A stretch of DNA of 64,000 nt from Rhodobacteraceae bacterium LMO-JJ12 (lineage in GTDB: Bacteria; Pseudomonadota; Alphaproteobacteria; Rhodobacterales; Rhodobacteraceae): NCBI GenBank assembly GCA_021555075.1, contig JAKGBX010000001.1, positions 558,001-622,000 of the forward strand. Reading direction: 5' to 3'. The position numbers were made by a program, and so were the translations under genes. The stretch's first letter is position 1, and every line of letters starts with the position of its first letter. Positions 42,753-52,029 of the stretch are shown here, piece after piece. The notes beneath the pieces were generated by a model. It searched no databases, was not told where the DNA came from, and saw only the letters and a program-made list of their open reading frames with translations.

Positions 42753-42952
42753 GCGTCGTTGAAGTAAAGCACTCTGCGGAAACGCCCCGCGTTTGCGCCG
42801 CGCCTTAGCGTCCACGAAGTGGGCGCGTAAGCCGGCAGTGTATTGCGCAGCAATGCACGAGAGGCCGACCGATACTGCGTCGTTGAAGTAAGGCACTCAG
42901 CGGAAACGCCCCGCGTTTTCGCCGCGCCTGAGCGCCCCCATGGGCGGGCGCG
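42753..42952. repeat. Direct repeat of about 75 bp, two copies 124 bp apart
   Basis: Copy one at 42753-42827 and copy two at 42877-42952 share GCGTCGTTGAAGTAA, then AGCACTC or GGCACTC, then GCGGAAACGCCCCGCG, then CGCCGCGCCT and a terminal GGCGCG. Differences are scattered single bases and one-base indels. It resembles an intergenic repeat rather than a gene fragment. Confidence 0.65.
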
Positions 42953-43067
42953 ACTTCGTCACCCCCGGGGCCTGACGGCCCTCTGCGGCCTCAAACGCTC
43001 CACTGGAGCGTTTGCAAGACGGCCTTCGACCCGCGGTCGGGTGCTACCCGGGTATGTGGTGAAAATG

Positions 43068-43090
43068 AAAGGGCGGTCCGAAGACCGCCC
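43068..43090 (-). terminator. Intrinsic terminator of ettA
   Basis: GGGCGGTC/GACCGCCC with a CGAA loop; on the minus strand TTTCATTTTC follows. It lies 45 bp after the ettA stop. Confidence 0.75.
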
Positions 43091-43134
43091 GAGTTCTTTC
43101 GTTAAATTGAGCTGGGCAACCTAGTGAGCTGGCC

Positions 43135-44790
43135 TTACCTCGAAAACTTCTTATGCTTCAACCGCTTAGGTTCCAGCGCGTCCGCCCCCAGACGGCGCTT
43201 CTTGTCTTCCTCGTAGTCTTCAAAGTTGCCTTCGAACCATTCGACGTGGGCTTCGCCTTCGAACGCCAGGATATGCGTGCAGATCCGGTCAAGGAAGAAG
43301 CGGTCGTGTGAGATGACCACGGCGCAGCCGGCGAAATCGACGAGGGCGTCTTCGAGGGCGCGCAGGGTTTCGACGTCGAGGTCGTTGGTCGGTTCATCGA
43401 GCAGCAGCACGTTGCCGCCTTCTTTCAAGAGGCGGGCCATGTGGACGCGGTTGCGCTCCCCGCCGGACAAGAGCGAGACTTTCTTCTGTTGATCGCCGCC
43501 CTTGAAGTTGAACGCCGAGCAATAGGCGCGGGAATTGACTTGGGCATCGCCCAACTCGATGATTTCGGCACCGCCCGAGATGGCCTCCCAGACGTTATCA
43601 TTATCCGCCAGATCGTCGCGTGATTGATCGACATAGGAGAGTTTGACCGTATCGCCGTATTCAACCGTGCCTGCATCGGGCGTTTCCTGACCCGTCAGCA
43701 TCTTGAACAGGGTCGATTTGCCGGCCCCGTTCGGGCCGATCACGCCGACGATGCCGCCGGGGGGCAGCGAGAAATCAAGGCCTTCGATCAAGAGCTTGTC
43801 GCCCATCGCCTTTTTGAGGCCGTTGACCTCGATCACCTTGGAGCCGAGGCGCGGGCCGTTGGGGATGACGATCTGGGCGCGGCCCACTTTTTCGCGCTCG
43901 GACTGATTGGCGAGATCGTTGTAGGCGTTGATCCGGGCTTTTTGCTTGGCTTGGCGCGCTTTTTGACCCTGACGCATCCATTCGAGTTCGCGTTCCAGTG
44001 TTTTCTGCTTGGATTTATCCTCGCGCGCTTCCTGGGCCAGACGTTTGGCCTTTTGTTCGAGCCATGCAGAATAATTGCCCTCGTAAGGGATGCCGCGACC
44101 GCGGTCGAGTTCGAGAATCCATGAGGTGATATCGTCAAGGAAATACCGGTCGTGGGTGACGATCAGGATGGTGCCTTTGTAATCCATCAGGTGCTGTTGC
44201 AGCCAGGCGATGGTTTCAGCGTCAAGGTGGTTGGTCGGCTCATCGAGCAAGAGCATGTCGGGCGCTTCGAGCAAGAGTTTGCACAGCGCGACACGGCGGC
44301 TTTCCCCGCCAGAAAGCGAAGCCACGTCGGCATCGTCGGGGGGGCAGCGCAATGCCTCCATCGCGACGTCGATCTGGCTGTCGAGATCCCAGAGGTTCTG
44401 GGCGTCGATGTCGTCTTGCAGGGCGGCCATTTCGTCGGCGGTTTCATCGGAATAGTTCATCGCCAATTCGTTATAGCGATCGAGGATGGCTTTTTTGGCG
44501 GCGACGCCGAGCATGACGTTTTCACGCACGTTCAGGTTTGGGTCGAGTTGGGGTTCCTGCGGCAGATAGCCGACGCGCGCGCCTTCGGCGGACCAGGCTT
44601 CGCCCGAGAAATCCTTGTCGATCCCGGCCATGATCTTCATCAGGGTCGATTTACCCGAGCCGTTGACGCCGACCACACCGATTTTTACGCCGGGCAGGAA
44701 GTTGAGATGGATGTCTTCAAAACATTTCTTGCCGCCGGGGTAGGTCTTGGAGACGCCCTGCATGTGGTAGACATATTGATAGGAAGCCAT
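43135..44790 (-). CDS. ettA: Energy-dependent translational throttle protein EttA (ABC-F)
   Basis: A 551-residue ABC-F ATPase without membrane segments. Start MASYQYVYHMQGVSKTYPGG at 44790; the frame continues 27 codons upstream without family resemblance. Two ABC domains are evident: Walker A GVNGSGKST and GPNGAGKST, signatures SLSGGESRRVALCKLL and LLSGGERNRVHMARLL, and Walker B LLLDEPTNHLD and LLLDEPTNDLD. The linker between them (LERELEWMRQGQKARQAKQKARI) is the P-site tRNA interaction motif of EttA. It gates the first elongation step according to ADP/ATP ratio. A terminator follows. Confidence 0.96.
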   Translation of the reverse strand: MASYQYVYHMQGVSKTYPGGKKCFEDIHLNFLPGVKIGVVGVNGSGKSTLMKIMAGIDKDFSGEAWSAEGARVGYLPQEPQLDPNLNVRENVMLGVAAKKAILDRYNELAMNYSDETADEMAALQDDIDAQNLWDLDSQIDVAMEALRCPPDDADVASLSGGESRRVALCKLLLEAPDMLLLDEPTNHLDAETIAWLQQHLMDYKGTILIVTHDRYFLDDITSWILELDRGRGIPYEGNYSAWLEQKAKRLAQEAREDKSKQKTLERELEWMRQGQKARQAKQKARINAYNDLANQSEREKVGRAQIVIPNGPRLGSKVIEVNGLKKAMGDKLLIEGLDFSLPPGGIVGVIGPNGAGKSTLFKMLTGQETPDAGTVEYGDTVKLSYVDQSRDDLADNDNVWEAISGGAEIIELGDAQVNSRAYCSAFNFKGGDQQKKVSLLSGGERNRVHMARLLKEGGNVLLLDEPTNDLDVETLRALEDALVDFAGCAVVISHDRFFLDRICTHILAFEGEAHVEWFEGNFEDYEEDKKRRLGADALEPKRLKHKKFSR

Positions 44791-44991
44791 GGTGCCCTCG
44801 TCTCTTGTCGGAATCTGCGCGAATGGTGCGATGTCAGCGGTGGTGATAGCGCGTGTGGCGGGCGGGGGCAATCGGAGTGATCGCTGTGCGCGTGGATGGG
44901 GCGGGAGCGCTCCGCGCGGGGATATTTAAGGCAAGATGAAGCATGGGTTTCGCGTTGACTTGTCAGGCCGTGCAGGGTGACAAGCGATTGG

Positions 44992-45600
44992 ATGAAGTCT
45001 GGGCTTCCATATGTGCGCGCGGGGCAGACCGTGGGGTTGCTGGGCGGATCGTTTGATCCGGCGCATGAGGGGCATGCGCATATCAGCCGCGAGGCGTTGA
45101 AGCGGTTTGCGCTGGACGAGGTTTGGTGGCTTGTGTCACCGGGCAATCCGCTCAAGGTGCGCGGCCCGGCGCCCTTGGCGCAGAGGATGGCGAGGGCGCG
45201 CCAGGTGATGGACCACCCAAAGGTGAAGATTACCGATTTCGAGGCACGTGTGGGCACGAGGTATACGGCGCAGACGCTGAAGGCGCTGATGGCGGCGTGT
45301 CCGGGGGTGCGATTCGTCTGGTTGATGGGGGCGGATAACCTGCGCGAGTTTGATCAGTGGCAGGATTGGCGCTGGATCATGGAAAACGTGCTGATCGGTG
45401 TTTTGGCGCGCCCCGGTCAGCGGATTGCCGCGCGCCATGCCAAGGCGGCCGATATCTATCGCTTTGCGAGGTTGAGGGGGCGAGAGGCGCCCGCGCTGGC
45501 GCAGGGGAAGGCGCCGCGGTGGTGTTTTGTGAATGTGCCGATGCTGGATATCTCGTCGAGCGAGATACGGGCGCGGGGCGATTGGGGCGGGTCGAGGTAA
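44992..45600 (+). CDS. nadD: Nicotinate-nucleotide adenylyltransferase
   Basis: A 202-residue enzyme of NAD synthesis, adenylating nicotinate mononucleotide. The nucleotide-binding motif [19 protein letters not shown] is near the N-terminus, with the (H/T)xGH signature in HEGH, and SSSEIRAR lies near the C-terminus. An alternative GTG at 44977 would add five residues; neither start has a strong ribosome site. It is divergent from ettA and precedes the dacB gene by about 60 bp on the same strand. The usual partner rsfS is not next to it here. Confidence 0.95.
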   Translation: MKSGLPYVRAGQTVGLLGGSFDPAHEGHAHISREALKRFALDEVWWLVSPGNPLKVRGPAPLAQRMARARQVMDHPKVKITDFEARVGTRYTAQTLKALMAACPGVRFVWLMGADNLREFDQWQDWRWIMENVLIGVLARPGQRIAARHAKAADIYRFARLRGREAPALAQGKAPRWCFVNVPMLDISSSEIRARGDWGGSR

Positions 45601-45663
45601 ATCCACTGTGAGAGACGTTCTGATGGCTTGCTCAAAGCCATGCCTTGGGATTAAGTCACCCGT

Positions 45664-47178
45664 ATGAGACAGCGTATTTCGAGACGGTTTTTTCTGGGGG
45701 CCGGGCTGGCAGGGGTCAGCCTTCCTGCATGGGCCGACGCGCCCAAGACGTCGCTGCGTCCTGTATTGCGCCCGCTGGTGCGCAACGGCGCAGGGGCGAA
45801 GGTGGCCACCAAGGCACAGGCGACGAGTGCGGCAGCCCTGGTGCGGGAGGCCAAGCTGGGTGGGCATGTGGCTTTTGCGGTGGTTGACACCAAGAGCGGG
45901 CTGGTTCTGGAGGCGCGCGAGGGGGATTTGGCGCAACCACCTGCCAGCGTAACCAAGGCGGTGACGGCGCTATATGCGCTTGATACGCTGGGCGCGGGGC
46001 ATCGCTTCCACACCCGGTTGATCGCCACCGGACCGGTGCAGGGCGGCGTTCTGAAGGGTGATCTGGTGTTGGCGGGCGGGGGTGATCCGACGCTTGATAC
46101 CAATGCGTTGGCCGCCTTGGCGAGCAAGCTGAAGGCGGCGGGTGTGCGCGAGGTGACCGGGCAATTCAAGGTCTGGGGTGGGGCGCTGCCGAGGTTTCGC
46201 GAGATCGACAGGGCGCAGCCCGACCACGTTGGATACAACCCCGCGATCAGTGGCATCGCGTTGAATTACAACCGGGTGCATTTTGAATGGAAGCGCGGCG
46301 GCAATGGCTGGACCACCACCATGGATGCGCGTTCAAACAAGTATCGCCCAGAAGTGACGGTTGCCAGGATGCAGGTCGTGAACCGTGCCGTGCCGGTTTA
46401 CACCTATAGTGAGAAGGGCGGTGTGGAACACTGGACCGTTGCCAGCAAAGCGTTGGGCAATGGCGGGGCGCGTTGGCTGCCGGTGCGCCAGCCCGAGATC
46501 TATGCCGGGCAGGTGTTTCGCACCTTTGCGCGCGCGCAGGGAATCGTGTTGGGGCAACCCAGGCTGGAACAATCGAAACCCGGCGGTTCGGTTGTGGCAT
46601 CGTATGCCAGCCCCGAGTTGAGCACCATATTGCGCGGCATGCTGAAATATTCCAACAACCTGACGGCAGAGATGGTCGGGCTGGCGGCGACGGTCAAACG
46701 CAAGGGCGGGGCGGCGAACCTGAAAAGCAGCGCGACGGAAATGAGCCGCTGGGCGGTGGGTGCGCTGGGCATGAGCCGGGCGCGGTTGGTGGATCATTCC
46801 GGGCTTGGCGATGCTTCGCGGCTGACGGCGGCGGATATGGCGCGCGCATTGGTCAAGGTTCATGCCGTGGGCGCCTTGAAGCCCATGCTGAAGCCGATTG
46901 CGTTGCGCAATTCCAAGGGCGGCGTGGACAAGAGCCATCCTATCAAGGTTTTCGCCAAGACCGGCACGTTGAATTTCGTGAGCGCGCTGGCGGGGTATAT
47001 GCGCGCGCCGGACGGCACCGAGTTGGCCTTTGCCATCTTCGCCGCAGACGAGGACATCCGCGCGCGTCTGAGACCCGAGGAGCGCGAAAGACCGCAAGGC
47101 GCACGGGGATGGAACGGGCGAGCCAAGAAGCTGCAACAAAAGCTGATTGAACGCTGGGGCACGCTTTACGGGACGTGA
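45664..47178 (+). CDS. dacB: D-alanyl-D-alanine carboxypeptidase/endopeptidase (PBP4 family)
   Basis: A 504-residue periplasmic penicillin-binding protein. The N-terminus MRQRISRRFFLGAGLAGVSL is a twin-arginine-type signal. The three active-site motifs are SVTK in PPASVTKAVTALYAL (SxxK), YSNN (SxN) and AKTGTLN (KTG). The large insert between SxxK and SxN is typical of class C PBP4. It removes terminal D-alanine or cleaves crosslinks in peptidoglycan. It lies directly downstream of nadD and may share its promoter. Confidence 0.95.
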   Translation: MRQRISRRFFLGAGLAGVSLPAWADAPKTSLRPVLRPLVRNGAGAKVATKAQATSAAALVREAKLGGHVAFAVVDTKSGLVLEAREGDLAQPPASVTKAVTALYALDTLGAGHRFHTRLIATGPVQGGVLKGDLVLAGGGDPTLDTNALAALASKLKAAGVREVTGQFKVWGGALPRFREIDRAQPDHVGYNPAISGIALNYNRVHFEWKRGGNGWTTTMDARSNKYRPEVTVARMQVVNRAVPVYTYSEKGGVEHWTVASKALGNGGARWLPVRQPEIYAGQVFRTFARAQGIVLGQPRLEQSKPGGSVVASYASPELSTILRGMLKYSNNLTAEMVGLAATVKRKGGAANLKSSATEMSRWAVGALGMSRARLVDHSGLGDASRLTAADMARALVKVHAVGALKPMLKPIALRNSKGGVDKSHPIKVFAKTGTLNFVSALAGYMRAPDGTELAFAIFAADEDIRARLRPEERERPQGARGWNGRAKKLQQKLIERWGTLYGT

Positions 47179-47333
47179 AGCGGCAGGTGGGCAGACGTGC
47201 CCGTCAGGCCCGGCAAAGCGTGTGGTGAGGATGAGCGCATTGGCGCGCCAGATCACGCGCACGCGAAGTTTTGTTGACGCCCCCCCTGATGCTTGGGAAG
47301 CTGATGTTTCAAAGTATATTCAGGGAGATCATT

Positions 47334-47978
47334 ATGAAGATTGCAAGACTAACCACGTTTACTGCGGCGGCGCTTGTGGCATGTGCCGGGGTTGTGGCAG
47401 CGCAGGATCAGCCGATGGGCTTCTTCGTGAGCAGCAAGGGGCTGGGCAATGGCGGCGATCTTGGCGGGCTTGACGGGGCCGACGCCCATTGCACCAGTTT
47501 GGCCGAAGCGGCAGGCAGCAGCGGGCGGACATGGCGCGCCTATCTCAGCACACAGGAAGAGGGCAAGCGCGGGGTTTCGGCACGTTATCGGATCGGCACG
47601 GGGCCTTGGTATAATGCCAAGGGAGTGTTGATTGCCAAGGATCTGGACGAGTTGCACCTTAACCCGAACATCATCAAGAGCACTGCGCTTGATGAGAGCG
47701 GTAATCCTGTCAAAGGGGTTGGCGATCAGCCGAACGAGCATGACATCTTGACGGGTTCAATGGCGGACGGCATGGCGTATTTCCCCAGCGACACGGACGA
47801 TCACACCTGTTCCAACTGGACCAGTTCGGGCGAGGGCAGCGCGCAGGTCGGCCATCACGACCGTCATGGCGGTGGCAATACGTCGTGGAATTCGGCGCAT
47901 GGATCGCGCGGGTGCAGCCAGGAGGCGTTGGTCAGCACCGGTGGCGGAGGGTTGCTCTATTGTTTCGCCGCTGACTGA
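47334..47978 (+). CDS. Secreted lectin-like protein of unknown function
   Basis: A 214-residue exported protein. The start MKIARLTTFTAAALVACAGVVAAQ at 47334 has AGGGAG upstream and gives a clear Sec signal peptide ending near AAA; the frame extends upstream without sense. The mature part has DGADAHCTSLAEAAGSSGRTWRAYLST, a pattern found in endostatin-like/C-type-lectin-like bacterial proteins, and four cysteines that could form two disulfides. A His-rich stretch (GHHDRHGGG) lies near the C-terminus. Ligand unknown. Confidence 0.8.
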   Translation: MKIARLTTFTAAALVACAGVVAAQDQPMGFFVSSKGLGNGGDLGGLDGADAHCTSLAEAAGSSGRTWRAYLSTQEEGKRGVSARYRIGTGPWYNAKGVLIAKDLDELHLNPNIIKSTALDESGNPVKGVGDQPNEHDILTGSMADGMAYFPSDTDDHTCSNWTSSGEGSAQVGHHDRHGGGNTSWNSAHGSRGCSQEALVSTGGGGLLYCFAAD

Positions 47979-48041
47979 TCCCGGCAATGGTGCGTGCTAA
48001 TGCGTTTCGAGTGAGACGCTTTGGCACGCGGTCCTGCGGAA

Positions 48042-48455
48042 TCAGGGCATGATGTGGATCAGCGTGTTGGCGCGGCCGTGTTCGAGCACCATACGATAGA
48101 GCGTTTCGGCATTATCAGGGTGCATGCGAACGCAGCCGGCGGAAGCCGGGGTACCGAGGCGTGCGATTTGATCGGTGCCGTGAATGGCGAAATTGCCGGA
48201 GAAGAAAATCGACCAGGGCATCGGCGCATTGTTGTAGAGCGAAGAATAATGCATCCGCTTCATTGATTGCACCGAATAGAGGCCCACGGGCGTGAATTTA
48301 CCCGCGCGGGCGGTGGAAACGGGCCAGACATGGAGCGGATCACCATCGAGCAGGACCGTCATCTGCTGATCCGAGATGTCGATGCGCGCCTCGACCTCGC
48401 CCGCCCGGAGAGGCGCGGCAAGACAGAGCAGCAAAAGGATCGCCAGACGCAACAT
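48042..48455 (-). CDS. Short L,D-transpeptidase (YkuD domain), Sec-exported
   Basis: A 137-residue protein with a Sec signal peptide (MLRLAILLLLCLAAPLRAG). The catalytic motif is IHGTDQIARLGTPASAGCVRM, His and Cys in place. It is a minimal YkuD domain, shorter than the enzyme at 41466. Expected role is peptidoglycan crosslink remodelling in the periplasm. Its ATG directly abuts the stop codon of the terB-like gene, so the two are co-translated. A palindromic intergenic repeat lies just downstream (47998-48022). Confidence 0.9.
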   Translation of the reverse strand: MLRLAILLLLCLAAPLRAGEVEARIDISDQQMTVLLDGDPLHVWPVSTARAGKFTPVGLYSVQSMKRMHYSSLYNNAPMPWSIFFSGNFAIHGTDQIARLGTPASAGCVRMHPDNAETLYRMVLEHGRANTLIHIMP

Positions 48456-48881
48456 TCAGAGCGTCATGTGACGTGCGCGCGCTCCGCGTTCAATGGCGGC
48501 GGCGTGCAGGCGGTCGATGTTCAGCTCGTAGCGGATTTCTTCCAGCAGGCGCAGTTCTTGCGCGCCGATCGAGCCGTCGGCAGCCGCGACATCGCAGGCC
48601 AGCGCATAGGCTGTCTCGTTGAGCTGTTCGGGCAGGTTGTCGCGCACGAGACCGAAGAGGGCGTCGAGTCCGTCTTCCTGATCGAAGAGATCGAACACGA
48701 TTTGCGACATGGTCTTCATCCGGTCGATATCATAACCGCCGAACACCGGCAGGTTGTTCACCGTTGTCTGGATCTTGACCAACTCGGACGTGCGGATTTT
48801 TTCATCCGAGGCCGAGACGGCAATCATCACCGCGACTAGACAGTCCTGGGGTGACAGCGGATGGGAGGTTTGATCGTTCAT
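48456..48881 (-). CDS. TerB-like protein
   Basis: A 141-residue cytoplasmic helical protein with the TerB (tellurite resistance) pattern: CLVAVMIAVSASDEKIRTSELVKIQ and, as an internal duplication, ALACDVAAADGSIGAQELRLLEEIRYEL. The paired acidic SDEKI and ADGSI turns bind a divalent metal in characterised TerB. No other ter genes are nearby, so the tellurite label should not be taken as function. It is upstream of and adjacent to the L,D-transpeptidase gene. Confidence 0.88.
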   Translation of the reverse strand: MNDQTSHPLSPQDCLVAVMIAVSASDEKIRTSELVKIQTTVNNLPVFGGYDIDRMKTMSQIVFDLFDQEDGLDALFGLVRDNLPEQLNETAYALACDVAAADGSIGAQELRLLEEIRYELNIDRLHAAAIERGARARHMTL

Positions 48882-49113
48882 CTTTGATGTCCTTTGCGGT
48901 CGGGGCTACGCCAGTGAATATTGACCTCTGACCGGGGGAACAATAATGCGTTTCGAGATTTTTGCTAATTCACGAAAAAAGTATCGAAACGGCCCGGACG
49001 AATGAGTGTTAAGGGCATTTCGGGCTCAAGCTGTGCTTCAACTCGAGTTCGAAACGTTTTAGGAAACGAAGGCCCGCGCGGAGAGGCCGCGCGGCAGGAT
49101 TCGGAGAACTTCC

Positions 49114-50757
49114 ATGTCGGAACTGCGCGATGCTGCTCTCAAAAGCAAGGCCTGGCCCTTTGAAGAAGCGCGCCGCGTGCTCAAGCGGTATGAAAAGAAG
49201 CCGCCGGCGAGCGGGCATGTTTTGTTCGAAACCGGCTATGGGCCGAGCGGGCTGCCCCATATCGGGACATTTGGCGAAGTACTGCGCACCACGATGATTC
49301 GCCGGGCGTTTGAGTTGATCAGTGATATTCCGACGCGTTTGATTTGTTTTTCCGACGATCTGGACGGGATGCGCAAGATTCCGGGCAATGTGCCCAATCC
49401 CGAGATGCTGAAAGAGCATCTGCAAAAGCCGCTGACCAGCGTGCCCGACCCGTTTGGCGAGTTTGACAGCTTTGGCGATCACAACAATGCCATGCTGCGC
49501 CGGTTTCTGGATACCTTCGGATTTGAATATGAATTCATCTCGGCGACGGAATTCTATCGCTCGGGGCAGTTTGACGAAATCCTGCTGCGATGCGTCGAGC
49601 GGTATGACGATGTGATGAAGGTGATGTTGAAGAGTTTGCGTGAGGAACGTCAGCAGACTTATTCGATCTTCCTGCCGATTCATCCCGAAACCGGGCGGGT
49701 GCTTTATGTGCCGATGAAGAATGTGGACGCCGAAAAGGGCGAGATCACGTTTGACGACGAAGACGGGCGGGAATGGACGCTGCCAGTGACGGGCGGCAAT
49801 GTGAAGCTGCAATGGAAGCCGGATTTTGGCGCGCGTTGGGCGGCGCTGGGCGTGGATTTCGAGATGTATGGCAAGGATCACTCGACCAATACGCCGATCT
49901 ATGACGGGATCTGCCGGATATTGGGCGTGCGCCCGCCAGAGCATTTCACCTATGAGCTGTTCTTGGACGATCAGGGCCAGAAGATTTCGAAATCGAGCGG
50001 CAACGGCATCTCGATTGATGAATGGTTGAGCTATGCCAGCACCGAAAGCCTGAGCTATTTCATGTATCAAAAGCCGAAAACGGCCAAGCGGATGTATTTC
50101 GATGTGATCCCGCGCGCGATGGATGAGTATCACCAGCAATTGCGGGCGTATCCGGGGCAGGATGCGGCGCAGAAGGTGAACAACCCGGTCTATCATATCC
50201 ACAACGGCGATGTGCCCGAGAGCGATATGATGGTGTCGTTCGGCATGCTGCTGAACCTTGCCAGCGCGTCGAGCGCCGAGGACAAGGATGTGCTTTGGGG
50301 CTTTATTGGCAAATATGCGCCCGATGCGACGCCCCAAACCCATCCGGGGATGGATGCGGCGGCGGGCTATGCGGTGCGCTATTTCAATGATTTTGTGAAA
50401 CCTGCTAAGACCTATCGCGCGCCGAGCGATCAGGAGCGCGCCGCGCTGGAAGACCTGGCGGCGGCGCTGGGCGATGGCGAGAAGGCCCGCGATCTGATCG
50501 CGCGCAAGAATGCGGCGGCGGATAATGACGAGCCGGTGCCAGAGGCGGATTTCACCGATGAGGAATTCCTGCAATCGCTGGTTTTTGCGGTGGGTAAACT
50601 GCACGGGTTTGAGCCGCTGCGCGATTGGTTCACGGCGATTTACGAAGTGTTGCTCGGGGCGTCTCAGGGGCCGCGGTTTGGCGGGTTCATCGCATTCTAC
50701 GGTGCCGAGGAAACACGCACGCTGATTGGCAAGGCTTTGGCGGGCGATCTGAGCTGA
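49114..50757 (+). CDS. lysS: Lysyl-tRNA synthetase, class I
   Basis: A 547-residue class I enzyme, the archaeal-type LysRS also typical of alphaproteobacteria. The HIGH-type motif is [12 protein letters not shown] near residue 48 and the KMSKS-type motif is [11 protein letters not shown] near residue 290, after SFSDDLDGM-like [13 protein letters not shown]. The C-terminal helical anticodon-binding domain completes the usual length. It charges tRNA-Lys. Start [14 protein letters not shown] at 49114 has GGAGAA upstream. A 10-bp inverted repeat (50771-50795) without T-run follows the stop. Confidence 0.97.
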   Translation: MSELRDAALKSKAWPFEEARRVLKRYEKKPPASGHVLFETGYGPSGLPHIGTFGEVLRTTMIRRAFELISDIPTRLICFSDDLDGMRKIPGNVPNPEMLKEHLQKPLTSVPDPFGEFDSFGDHNNAMLRRFLDTFGFEYEFISATEFYRSGQFDEILLRCVERYDDVMKVMLKSLREERQQTYSIFLPIHPETGRVLYVPMKNVDAEKGEITFDDEDGREWTLPVTGGNVKLQWKPDFGARWAALGVDFEMYGKDHSTNTPIYDGICRILGVRPPEHFTYELFLDDQGQKISKSSGNGISIDEWLSYASTESLSYFMYQKPKTAKRMYFDVIPRAMDEYHQQLRAYPGQDAAQKVNNPVYHIHNGDVPESDMMVSFGMLLNLASASSAEDKDVLWGFIGKYAPDATPQTHPGMDAAAGYAVRYFNDFVKPAKTYRAPSDQERAALEDLAAALGDGEKARDLIARKNAAADNDEPVPEADFTDEEFLQSLVFAVGKLHGFEPLRDWFTAIYEVLLGASQGPRFGGFIAFYGAEETRTLIGKALAGDLS

Positions 50758-50801
50758 GCGGCTGTTGACGCAGGGTGCGCTGAACGCGCACCCTGGGCGC
50801 C

Positions 50802-51530
50802 ATGACAACCGGGTATGAACCTCTGAACACGCTCAAGCCGGTGGGGCCGGAGATCTGGATCGTGGATGGGCCTGCGATCCGGTTTTACGGCATGCCGTTT
50901 TCGACGCGGGCCACGGTGGTGCGTTTGGCGAATGGCGATCTCTGGGTGCATTCCCCGACCCATCTGACAGAAGATTTGCGCGCGGAGGTGGCGGCGTTGG
51001 GGCCGGTGCGGCACCTGATTGCGCCCAATTGGATCCACTACGCCTATGTGACGGCGTGGCAGGCGGCATTTCCCGAGGCGGTGGCCTGGGCTGCGCCGGG
51101 GGTGAAGAAACGGGCAGACAAGAAGGGGATGGCGATCACGTTTGATCGTGATCTGGGGGACGAGGCGGAAAGCCCCTGGGCGCGCGAGATCGAGCAGATG
51201 ATCGTGCGCGGCAGTCGGGTGCATCATGAGGCCGTATTTTTTCATGGCGCGTCAAGAACGTTGGTTCTGACCGATCTGATCGAGAATTTCGAGGCGGGGA
51301 ACCTGCCATGGTGGATGCGGATTTTTGCGCGCATGGCGGGGATTGTCGACCCGGACGGGCAGATGCCGCGCGATATGCGGGCCACCTTTTCGGGGCATCG
51401 CCAGACGTTGCGCGCGGCGGTGGAGCGGATGATCGGCTGGCAGCCGGAAGCCGTGATCGTTGCGCACGGGCGCTGGTATCGAGAGAACGGCGTGGCCGAA
51501 TTGCGCCGGGCGTTTCGCTTTTTGTGGTAA
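50802..51530 (+). CDS. DUF4336 (metallo-beta-lactamase-like) protein
   Basis: A 242-residue protein of the DUF4336 family: YEPLNTLKPVGPEIWIVDGP at the start, GMPFSTRATVVRLANGDLWVHSPT, then RHLIAPNWIHYAYVTAWQ and RTLVLTDLIENFE. The order of strands and His/Asp residues resembles a degenerate metallo-beta-lactamase fold, but the HxHxDH metal motif is not intact. No function is established for the family. It follows lysS by 44 bp on the same strand and precedes the DUF4864 gene. Confidence 0.85.
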   Translation: MTTGYEPLNTLKPVGPEIWIVDGPAIRFYGMPFSTRATVVRLANGDLWVHSPTHLTEDLRAEVAALGPVRHLIAPNWIHYAYVTAWQAAFPEAVAWAAPGVKKRADKKGMAITFDRDLGDEAESPWAREIEQMIVRGSRVHHEAVFFHGASRTLVLTDLIENFEAGNLPWWMRIFARMAGIVDPDGQMPRDMRATFSGHRQTLRAAVERMIGWQPEAVIVAHGRWYRENGVAELRRAFRFLW

Positions 51531-51620
51531 GATGGGCGGGTGATGCGGGGCTGAGCGGCCCGCCCCGGCCCCTGCTGGTGTCGCTGTGGGGTGTGGGCGC
51601 TTGAGAGGGAGTATCGTGGG

Positions 51621-52016
51621 ATGAAGCGGATTTTTCTTGCCTTGGCGCTGGCTTTTGCGGCCGTATCGGTGCGGGCCGAAGACGGCATAGAGGCCACGAT
51701 CAAAAGCCAGATCGAAGCCTTTCGCGGCGGCGAATTCGCAGCGGCGTTTGAATATGCCAGCCCGAACATTCAACGCATTTTCCGCGATCCGCAGAATTTT
51801 GAAGCGATGGTGCGGCAGGGCTTTGGCGTGATGCTCAACCCGGTCGACATGCAATTTCTGGGTTTGCGGGAAGAGGGCGGCGCGCTGTGGCAGCGGGTGC
51901 TTTATCGCGACCTGCACGGCGAGGTTTACCTGTTTGACTATGCCATGATCGAAGGGCCCGAAGGCTGGAAGATCGACGCGGTGGTGCGGGTGAGGATGCC
52001 GTCACCTTCGGCGTAA
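51621..52016 (+). CDS. DUF4864 family exported protein
   Basis: A 131-residue protein from the ATG at 51621 with GAGAGGGAG upstream. A Sec signal peptide (MKRIFLALALAFAAVSVRA) precedes the DUF4864 domain: IEATIKSQIEAFRGGEFAAAFEYASPNIQ and a C-terminal YLFDYAMIEGPEGWKIDAVV. The fold is likely NTF2/cystatin-like. Proteins of this family are small periplasmic proteins without a defined role. It shares strand with lysS and the DUF4336 gene and converges on the DUF2244 gene. Confidence 0.85.
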   Translation: MKRIFLALALAFAAVSVRAEDGIEATIKSQIEAFRGGEFAAAFEYASPNIQRIFRDPQNFEAMVRQGFGVMLNPVDMQFLGLREEGGALWQRVLYRDLHGEVYLFDYAMIEGPEGWKIDAVVRVRMPSPSA

Positions 52017-52029
52017 CGGGCGCGCTTCA

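Larger units (their letters stand above)
42520..43134. other. 615-bp intergenic region with direct repeat and hairpins
   Basis: The cspA leader and promoter should be at the left. A direct repeat of about 75 bp lies at 42753-42827 and 42877-42952, beginning GCGTCGTTGAAGTAA and sharing GCGGAAACGCCCCGCGTTT. A CAAACGCTCC/GGAGCGTTTG stem is at 42992-43014. Open frames here are low-complexity Arg-rich translations without ribosome sites, so I call no gene. Confidence 0.6.

Noticed and set aside
42843-43124. Plus-strand 93-codon frame between cspA and ettA
   Set aside because: It runs through a direct repeat and two hairpins; Arg-rich low-complexity translation.
49009-50808. Minus-strand open frame of 599 codons over lysS
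   Set aside because: The class I lysyl-tRNA synthetase on the other strand has both signature motifs; the antisense is Arg/His-rich nonsense.
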